In this document: piece after piece, positions 1 to 6,470 of the stretch
Layout of the letters: every line of letters starts with the position of its first letter
Position numbering within the stretch: position 1 is the first letter of the stretch
From: Bacillus cereus group sp. RP43
GTDB lineage: Bacteria; Bacillota; Bacilli; Bacillales; Bacillaceae_G
NCBI RefSeq assembly: GCF_040459645.1
Contig: NZ_JARVHQ010000001.1
Span: 5,147,501-5,153,970 of the forward strand
Reading direction: 5' to 3'
Length of the DNA stretch: 6,470 nucleotides
The notes under the pieces: generated by a model
What the model was told of the DNA's origin: nothing
The model's database searches: none
What the model saw: only the letters and a program-made list of their open reading frames with translations
Program-made: the position numbers and the translations under genes

Positions 1-2151
1 CTTCGTTACGATTAAGACATTCGTATCCTCTTCAACAATTTCCATACCTACTACTTGGTCCTCTTCGCCTAGTGTAATAGCTTTTACACCAGCTGCATTA
101 CGGCCCATAGAACGTACATCCTGTTCATTGAAGCGAATTAACATACCGTTGCTTGTCCCTACGATAATATCTTTATCACCAGATGTTAAACGTACAGAAA
201 TTAATTCATCTTCTTCACGAAGCGAAATTGCAATTAAACCGTTCGTACGTATATTTCCAAATGATGAGAGCGGCGTTCTCTTAGAAATACCTTGTTTCGT
301 TGTAAAGAATAAGAACTGGTCGTCACCAAATTCACGAATTGGAATAATAGCGTTGATCCACTCACCCTTATCTACCCCTAATAGATTAATAATTGGTATG
401 CCTTTTGCCGTACGACTATACTCTGGAATTTCATATCCTTTTGTACGGTATACTTTACCCTTGTTTGTGAAGAATAAAATATGATCATGAGTAGACGTTG
501 TTAATAAATGTTCAACAAAGTCATCATCATTCGTACCCATTCCTTGTACACCACGTCCCCCACGGTTCTGTGTTTTGTACGTAGAAGCCGGTAACCTCTT
601 AATATAACCATTATGAGTAAGTGTAATTGCGATATTTTGTTCTGGGATTAAATCTTCATCCTCTATAGCTTCCATACCGCCAATTGTAATTTCTGTTCTT
701 CTCTTATCATTAAAACGTTCTTTGACCTCCGTTAATTCCTCACGAATGATCTCAAGAACCTTCTCTTCATCTGCTAAAATTGCTTTTAGCTCTGCAATCA
801 GCTTCATTAAGTCTTGATATTCTTGTTCGATTTTTTCACGTTCTAATCCAGTTAAGCGTTGCAGACGCATATCTAAAATTGCCTGTGCTTGTTTCTCACT
901 TAAGCCGAATCGTTCCATTAAACCTTGTTTTGCAATATCAGCTGTTTTTGAACTACGGATTAACGTAATAACTTCATCAAGATGATCTAAAGCGATTCGT
1001 AATCCTTCTAAAATATGAGCGCGCGCTTCTGCTTTCTCTAACTCATAAGCAGTACGTCTGCGGATCACGACCTTCTGGTGCTCTAAATAATAATATAAAT
1101 TTTGTTTTAAATTTAGAACTTGTGGCTCTCCATTTACAAGAGACAACATGTTAATACCGAAACTTGTTTGAAGTGCTGTATGTTTATAAAGATTATTTAA
1201 TAGTACATTTGCATTTGCATCGCGACGTACTTCCATAACAATGCGCATACCATTTCGATCCGATTCATCACGTAAATCTGTAATACCTTCAATTTTCTTA
1301 TCACGAACTAATTCTGCAATTTTTTCAATTAAACGTGCCTTGTTAACTTGATAAGGTAGCTCAGTTACAATAATAGATTGTTTACCGTTGGCTCTCTCTT
1401 CAATTTCAACTTTAGCACGAATTATAATAGAACCACGGCCTGTCTCGTAAGCTCTTCGAATCCCGCTTCTTCCTAAGATTAAACCTGATGTTGGGAAGTC
1501 TGGTCCAGGAATATATTCCATTAATTCCGCGATAGTGATATCAGGGTTATGACTTAATGCCAACACACCGTCAATTACTTCTCCAAGTTGATGCGGTGGA
1601 ATGTTTGTTGCCATACCAACCGCAATACCCGTCGTACCATTGACTAATAAGTTAGGGAAACGCGCTGGTAATACAACTGGTTCTCTTTCAGAACCATCAT
1701 AGTTATCTTGATAATCAATTGTATTCTTTGTAATATCGCGTATTAATTCCATAGAAATCTTAGACATTCTTGCTTCTGTATAACGCATTGCTGCCGCTGA
1801 ATCTCCATCAACAGAACCGAAATTACCATGTCCATCAACAAGCATGTAACGTTGACTAAAATCTTGCGCCATACGTACCATTGTTTCATAAACAGCTGAA
1901 TCACCGTGCGGGTGATACTTACCAATTACTTCGCCGACAATACGCGCCGACTTCTTATATGCTTTATCAGCTGTAATTCCTAAATCATTCATCGCATATA
2001 AAACCCTACGATGAACTGGTTTTAATCCATCACGAACATCTGGTAATGCACGAGACACGATAACACTCATTGCGTAATCTAAAAATGAGGTACGCATTTC
2101 ATGACTAATATTAATTTCTCGAATTCGTGCTTGTTGTTGATTGTCTGACAT
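1..2151 (-). CDS. gyrA: DNA gyrase subunit A, 3' end cut off by the window
   Basis: Subunit A of DNA gyrase, the breakage-reunion subunit of the GyrA2GyrB2 enzyme that introduces negative supercoils in the nucleoid. The frame is open for 717 codons, and I read it codon by codon without finding a stop. The usual length in this group is about 823 aa, so roughly 106 C-terminal residues lie outside. The start MSDNQQQAR is backed by a strong Shine-Dalgarno. Visible features are the winged-helix cleavage domain with HPHGDS at 80-85, the catalytic Arg123-Tyr124 in AMRYTEARM, the tower and coiled-coil region to about residue 490, and the beta-pinwheel C-terminal domain with the GyrA box QNRGGRG at 528-534, needed for DNA wrapping. 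Ser85 and Glu89, the usual fluoroquinolone-resistance positions, have the susceptible residues. It lies 88 bases after gyrB. Identification is very secure. Confidence 0.99.
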   Translation of the reverse strand, partial: MSDNQQQARIREINISHEMRTSFLDYAMSVIVSRALPDVRDGLKPVHRRVLYAMNDLGITADKAYKKSARIVGEVIGKYHPHGDSAVYETMVRMAQDFSQRYMLVDGHGNFGSVDGDSAAAMRYTEARMSKISMELIRDITKNTIDYQDNYDGSEREPVVLPARFPNLLVNGTTGIAVGMATNIPPHQLGEVIDGVLALSHNPDITIAELMEYIPGPDFPTSGLILGRSGIRRAYETGRGSIIIRAKVEIEERANGKQSIIVTELPYQVNKARLIEKIAELVRDKKIEGITDLRDESDRNGMRIVMEVRRDANANVLLNNLYKHTALQTSFGINMLSLVNGEPQVLNLKQNLYYYLEHQKVVIRRRTAYELEKAEARAHILEGLRIALDHLDEVITLIRSSKTADIAKQGLMERFGLSEKQAQAILDMRLQRLTGLEREKIEQEYQDLMKLIAELKAILADEEKVLEIIREELTEVKERFNDKRRTEITIGGMEAIEDEDLIPEQNIAITLTHNGYIKRLPASTYKTQNRGGRGVQGMGTNDDDFVEHLLTTSTHDHILFFTNKGKVYRTKGYEIPEYSRTAKGIPIINLLGVDKGEWINAIIPIREFGDDQFLFFTTKQGISKRTPLSSFGNIRTNGLIAISLREEDELISVRLTSGDKDIIVGTSNGMLIRFNEQDVRSMGRNAAGVKAITLGEEDQVVGMEIVEEDTNVLIVTK

Positions 2152-2158
2152 CAACGAG

Positions 2159-2168
2159 CACCTCCTCT
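2159..2168 (-). promoter_or_regulatory. gyrA ribosome binding site
   Basis: The transcript-sense sequence AGAGGAGGTG is a near-complete match to the 3' end of 16S rRNA. It lies 9 bases (counted from AGGAGG) before the ATG at 2151. This fixes the MSDNQQQAR start and suggests efficient initiation independent of gyrB. A TTG codon directly before the ATG (2154-2152) could also serve, but ATG is preferred. Confidence 0.85.
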
Positions 2169-2206
2169 TACATTTCCGTTACACATACATTGATTTATAT
2201 GTAGAA

Positions 2207-2230
2207 GACAGGAATACTTGGATTCCTGTC
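2207..2230 (-). repeat. Perfect inverted repeat in the gyrB-gyrA gap
   Basis: Two 9-base arms (GACAGGAAT at 2207-2215 and ATTCCTGTC at 2222-2230) are perfectly complementary around a 6-base loop. In the gyrB transcript the hairpin begins 9 bases after the stop codon. It is followed by UUCUAC rather than a U-run, so it is not a convincing intrinsic terminator. It could be a partial attenuator, or an RNA-stability or processing element between the two gyrase cistrons. The rest of the 88-base gap is AT-rich and ends in the gyrA ribosome binding site. A TATAAA at 2194-2199 has no credible -35 partner. Confidence 0.6.
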
Positions 2231-2239
2231 ATTACTCAC

Positions 2240-4183
<1,944 letters not shown>

Positions 4184-4193
4184 TTCCATTTAA

Positions 4194-4211
4194 ACAGAAA
4201 TTATTTTCTGT
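4194..4211 (-). repeat. Inverted repeat spanning the recF stop codon
   Basis: The 7-base arms ACAGAAA and TTTCTGT (4194-4200 and 4205-4211) are perfectly complementary around a 4-base loop that contains the recF TAA stop. The stem is AT-rich and is followed in the transcript by only UU then AAAUGG, so termination would be weak. It may be a stability or processing element between recF and gyrB, or chance in AT-rich sequence. Confidence 0.45.
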
Positions 4212-5328
4212 CTATTTCACAATCTACCGTGCCGTTCGTTACATGAATTGTTTTCGCTTCTTTCAATGTTTCGTGTTCAATTCCGTCGACACTCGTCGTT
4301 GTCACAAATGTTTGCACTTTTCCCTGAATTGTGTTTAGCAGATGCGATTGACGATAATCATCTAATTCTGATAATACATCATCTAGTAAAAGGATCGGAT
4401 ATTCCTTAACCTCTGAGTATATCAATTCAATTTCAGCCAATTTTAGGGATAGTGCGGTTGTTCGCTGTTGTCCTTGTGAACCAAAGACTTGAACATTTTT
4501 ACCATTAACGAAGAATTGTAAATCATCACGATGAGGACCGAGTAAAGTTGTACCCCGAAAAATTTCACGTTGTTTCACAGATTGAAAACTTTCATAGTAT
4601 ACTTCTTTTATTTTCGACAAATCCATTGATTCTGATACATCTACACTTGGTTTATAAACGATTTCTAACTCCTCTAATCCCCTGCTAATCCCGCGATGGA
4701 TTGGAGCAGCCCATTCTTGTAGTAAATGCAAAAACTCAAAACGTTTCCGCAAAATTTTCGCACCATGCTCAATAAGCTGAAGTGTAAATACATCCAACAT
4801 CGTTTCCTCATTTTTACTATTTCCTTGCATCTTCTTAAGTAAATGATTTCGTTGCGTGAGTACCTTTTGATATTGGCTTAATTCATACAAATAGACCGGA
4901 GCTATTTGTCCAAGTTCCATATCTAAAAAGCGTCTTCGTACTTGAGGGCTTCCTTTTACAAGATTTAAATCTTCTGGGGCAAACATAACAACGTTCATTT
5001 CACCAATGTACTGGCTTAATTTTTGTTGTTCTAACTGATTCAACTTTGCCTTTTTACCTTTTTTTGAAATATTTAATTCTAAGGATAAAGAACTATTTCG
5101 CCTTTGTAATCTACCTTTTATATTACCATAATCCTCATCCCAACGAATGAGTTCACGATCGTTCGAAGTTCTATGGGATTTCGCCATCGCCAATACATAA
5201 ATAGCTTCCATTAGATTCGTTTTCCCTTGCGCATTTTCACCAATAATTACATTGACTTTATCCTCAAAGGAAAGCTCTAAATGCTCATAATTGCGATAGT
5301 TTTTTAATTGTATTTCTGTAATAAACAA
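4201..5328 (-). CDS. recF: RecF, DNA replication and repair recombination mediator
   Basis: SMC/ABC-type ATPase that acts with RecO and RecR to load RecA at single-strand gaps and stalled forks. It is 375 aa, the normal length. The Walker A motif GENAQGKT is at 30-37 and the conserved GPHRDD at 264-269. The ABC signature region GSQGQQRT is at 283-290, followed by Walker B with D-loop ([12 protein letters not shown], 312-323) near the C-terminus. The [17 protein letters not shown] block typical of RecF is at about 120-136. The start is a TTG at 5328-5326, chosen because it gives the family N-terminus [15 protein letters not shown] and has an AGGGGG Shine-Dalgarno 6 bases upstream. It follows yaaA by 12 bases, and its initiation region lies in a hairpin that also contains the yaaA stop. 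This and the TTG codon suggest low, coupled expression. Identification is very secure. Confidence 0.98.
   Translation of the reverse strand: MFITEIQLKNYRNYEHLELSFEDKVNVIIGENAQGKTNLMEAIYVLAMAKSHRTSNDRELIRWDEDYGNIKGRLQRRNSSLSLELNISKKGKKAKLNQLEQQKLSQYIGEMNVVMFAPEDLNLVKGSPQVRRRFLDMELGQIAPVYLYELSQYQKVLTQRNHLLKKMQGNSKNEETMLDVFTLQLIEHGAKILRKRFEFLHLLQEWAAPIHRGISRGLEELEIVYKPSVDVSESMDLSKIKEVYYESFQSVKQREIFRGTTLLGPHRDDLQFFVNGKNVQVFGSQGQQRTTALSLKLAEIELIYSEVKEYPILLLDDVLSELDDYRQSHLLNTIQGKVQTFVTTTSVDGIEHETLKEAKTIHVTNGTVDCEIDRK
4238..4266 (-). promoter_or_regulatory. Possible gyrB promoter inside the 3' end of recF
   Basis: In the gyrB direction, TTGAAA (4266-4261, five of six matches to the SigA -35) is followed after 17 bases by TGTAAC (4243-4238, four of six to the -10). 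It lies about 75 bases before gyrB. B. subtilis gyrase genes are known to have promoters of their own, so one is expected nearby. However, these bases also encode RecF, and such matches arise by chance. Low confidence. Confidence 0.2.
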
Positions 5329-5344
5329 AGGGATCCCCCTTTAT
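5325..5344 (-). promoter_or_regulatory. Hairpin enclosing the yaaA stop and the recF Shine-Dalgarno and start
   Basis: In the transcript, AAAGGG (5342-5337) pairs with CCCTTT (5332-5327) around a GGAT loop. A U-G and an A-U pair extend the stem to 8 pairs. The structure contains the yaaA TAA (5343-5341), the recF ribosome binding site AGGGGG (5340-5335) and the recF TTG start (5328-5326). Folded, it would hide the recF start from free ribosomes; a ribosome finishing yaaA would open it. This is the expected layout for translational coupling. The pairing is read directly from the sequence, the regulatory role is inferred. Confidence 0.55.
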
Positions 5345-5553
5345 GATTGAACTTGGAAAGTTCCGCTTCCCGGAATTTCAACAATATCATTTGCATATAA
5401 CTTTCGGCCTCTTCTATTTTCAAGTTCTTGATTCACGTATACTTCATATTCTTGTAAGAACCATTTTACAGCGCCGCCTGTATCAATTACATCAGCTAAC
5501 TTTAAAAATTGTCCTAGTGTAATGTATTCTGTTGAAATCTTAATAAGTTTCAT
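5341..5553 (-). CDS. yaaA: S4-domain RNA-binding protein YaaA (RlbA)
   Basis: Small protein of 70 aa made almost entirely of one S4 RNA-binding fold, of the type found in ribosomal protein S4 and the YlmH/RqcP families. The S4 signature is visible as ITLGQFLKLADVIDTGGAVK near the N-terminus, then VYVNQELENRRGRKLYANDIV, where the VN..LE.RRGRKL motif forms the basic RNA-contacting surface. It has no signal peptide or membrane segment, so it is cytoplasmic. In Bacillus the gene always sits between dnaN and recF; a ribosome-associated role has been proposed, but the exact job is uncertain. It is unrelated to E. coli YaaA. The ATG at 5553 was chosen over an in-frame GTG at 5565 because it gives the family N-terminus MKLIKIST and has AAAGTGAG 7 bases upstream, which overlaps that GTG. 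It is probably the first gene of the unit leading into recF. Confidence 0.95.
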   Translation of the reverse strand: MKLIKISTEYITLGQFLKLADVIDTGGAVKWFLQEYEVYVNQELENRRGRKLYANDIVEIPGSGTFQVQS

Positions 5554-5560
5554 AAAATCG

Positions 5561-5577
5561 CTCACTTTCTGAAAGTG
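5561..5577 (-). promoter_or_regulatory. yaaA ribosome binding site within a leader hairpin
   Basis: The transcript contains CACTTT (5577-5572), CAG, then AAAGTG (5568-5563), a perfect 6-base stem with a 3-base loop. The likely yaaA Shine-Dalgarno AAAGTGAG (5568-5561) is mostly the downstream arm. Folding would therefore compete with ribosome binding. If the -10 candidate at 5589 is right, the hairpin starts only a few bases from the mRNA 5' end, where it could also protect the transcript. Confidence 0.45.
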
Positions 5578-5588
5578 TTCATTCTTTC

Positions 5589-5616
5589 ATTGTACTAAAT
5601 AAACTAGCATTAGGAA
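5589..5616 (-). promoter_or_regulatory. Possible yaaA-recF promoter
   Basis: TACAAT (5594-5589 in transcript sense) matches five of six bases of the SigA -10. The best -35 candidate at 16-17 bases spacing (TTCCTA or TTTCCT, about 5616-5611) is poor. The site lies after the dnaN terminator-like hairpin and about 36 bases before the yaaA ATG, where a promoter would be expected if the terminator works. Transcription would start near 5582. Confidence 0.35.
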
Positions 5617-5627
5617 AGTAATACCCT

Positions 5628-5673
5628 ACAAATCAAATAAGGGTCACTAGTACCTTTACACTAGCAACCCTCA
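5628..5673 (-). terminator. Probable intrinsic terminator after dnaN
   Basis: Arms at 5660-5673 and 5638-5651 form a 14-pair RNA stem (TGAGGGTTGCTAGT with ACTAGTGACCCTTA, including three G-U pairs) around an 8-base loop. It is followed by UUUGAUUUG, and together with the stem end this gives UUAUUUGAUUUG. It begins 8 bases after the dnaN stop. The U-tract is interrupted, so it may be leaky. It would separate dnaN (with dnaA upstream) from the yaaA-recF-gyrB-gyrA group. On the opposite strand the arms are also symmetrical but lack a clear U-tract. Confidence 0.65.
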
Positions 5674-5681
5674 ACCCTTAC

Positions 5682-6470
5682 TTAGTAAGTACGTACCGGT
5701 AAAATTAATTGAATGATGGAATCATCATTCGCTGTGCGAATTAAAAACGGTCTCATCGCTCCAGTAAAACTAACTTTAATTTCTGTACTATCTAAAGCTT
5801 TTAATGCGTCCATCATATATTTTGCACTAAAAGATATTTTTAATTCTTCTCCATCTACATTTTCACATTGAACCTCTTCTACTACTTTTCCGATTTCTGG
5901 TGCATTCGAAGAAATCTCTAACATCTGTTGTTCTAATGTTGATAATTTAACAACGTTGTTACGACCATCTCTTGCTAATAGCGACGCACGATCAATTGCT
6001 TGTAAAAATTCTTTCGTATTTACAAAAATATCAGTCTTACTCTCGGCTGGAATTAAACGCGTTGTATCTGGATAATTACCTTCTAACAATCTTGAGAAGA
6101 ATAATAAATGTTTTGTACGGAATAATACTTGATACTCCGTAATAACGATATCTACCATTTCTTCAGATTCATCTAGAATTTTACTTAATTCACTTAAGCT
6201 CTTACCAGGAATAACGACATTCGCTTGAAATTCATCGGCAATATTATACCCTTCGATTTTCGCTTTACGAAGTGCTAGCCTGTGACTATCTGTTGCAATG
6301 CAAGTTAGCTCGCTGTTATATACCTTCCAGTTTACACCTGTCAAGATCGGTCTTGTTTCAGAACTTGAAACTGCAAATACTGTTTGACGAATCATGTGTT
6401 TTAGTAAATCTGTTGGAATCTTAAATACATGATGTTCTTCGATTTGTGGTAATAACGGATATTCAGCAGC
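5682..6470 (-). CDS. dnaN: DNA polymerase III beta subunit (sliding clamp), 5' end outside the window
   Basis: The ring-shaped homodimeric clamp that holds the replicative polymerase and many repair factors on DNA. The window holds 262 codons plus the stop; compared with about 379 aa in the group, the N-terminal 117 residues (most of domain I) are missing. The frame is open to the window edge and begins AAEYPLLPQIEEHHVFKIP, so an internal ATG at 6395 is not the start. Visible conserved parts are TRPILTGVNW and ATDSHRLALRK (about 176-186) in domain II, FFSRLLEGNYPDT, NTKEFLQAIDRASLLAR leading into domain III, and the C-terminal MRPFLIR and LPVRTY, which line the pocket that binds client-protein clamp motifs. 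It normally lies in an operon with dnaA, expected beyond 6470. A terminator-like hairpin follows the stop. Identification is very secure. Confidence 0.98.
   Translation of the reverse strand, partial: AAEYPLLPQIEEHHVFKIPTDLLKHMIRQTVFAVSSSETRPILTGVNWKVYNSELTCIATDSHRLALRKAKIEGYNIADEFQANVVIPGKSLSELSKILDESEEMVDIVITEYQVLFRTKHLLFFSRLLEGNYPDTTRLIPAESKTDIFVNTKEFLQAIDRASLLARDGRNNVVKLSTLEQQMLEISSNAPEIGKVVEEVQCENVDGEELKISFSAKYMMDALKALDSTEIKVSFTGAMRPFLIRTANDDSIIQLILPVRTY

Noticed and set aside
1743..1925. A 60-codon minus-strand open frame inside gyrA
   Set aside because: It is out of frame with gyrA, whose own frame I read through this region without a stop; there is no sign of a frameshift.
4571..4578. 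TGTTTCAC, a half of the ParB parS site (also at 3668-3675)
   Set aside because: The second half of the 16-base palindrome TGTTTCACGTGAAACA is absent at both places, and both are within coding sequence.
5554..5565. GTG start four codons upstream for yaaA (MSDFMKLIK)
   Set aside because: The GTG overlaps the likely Shine-Dalgarno, and family members begin at MKLIKIST.
5680..5696. Small palindromes ACTTAGTAAGT and GTACGTAC across the dnaN stop
   Set aside because: They are short, partly fixed by the conserved C-terminal codons VRTY, and match no operator that I know.

Overview
The window is a core-genome segment from a Firmicute, almost certainly a member of the Bacillus cereus group. I infer this from recalled family sequences: the lengths (GyrB 640 aa, RecF 375 aa, YaaA 70 aa, GyrA start MSDNQQQAR) and near-identity along the proteins match that group. 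The DNA is AT-rich. I cannot resolve the species. All five genes lie on the minus strand, so the window shows the reverse complement of the usual map that starts at dnaA.

In transcription order, from high to low coordinates, the genes are: the C-terminal two thirds of dnaN (sliding clamp, entering at 6470), a 128-base gap with a terminator-like hairpin and a weak promoter candidate, yaaA (S4-domain RNA-binding protein, rlbA in recent B. subtilis usage), recF (recombination mediator), gyrB, and most of gyrA (running off at position 1). dnaA and oriC should lie beyond 6470, so the genes point away from the origin, in the direction of fork travel. The gaps are short: 128, 12, 38 and 88 bases. 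I see no tRNA, rRNA, insertion sequence, CRISPR array, prophage or foreign island, and no gene on the plus strand.

The genes form a replication and topology cluster. DnaN tethers the replicative polymerase, RecF loads RecA at gaps left by stalled forks, and GyrA2GyrB2 removes the positive supercoils ahead of forks. The only stretches not explained by coding are the junctions, and each of the four carries a short inverted repeat. The most notable, at yaaA/recF, encloses the yaaA stop, the recF Shine-Dalgarno and the recF TTG start, which suggests translational coupling. I found no undescribed system here. The findings are modest regulatory and annotation observations on a conserved locus.
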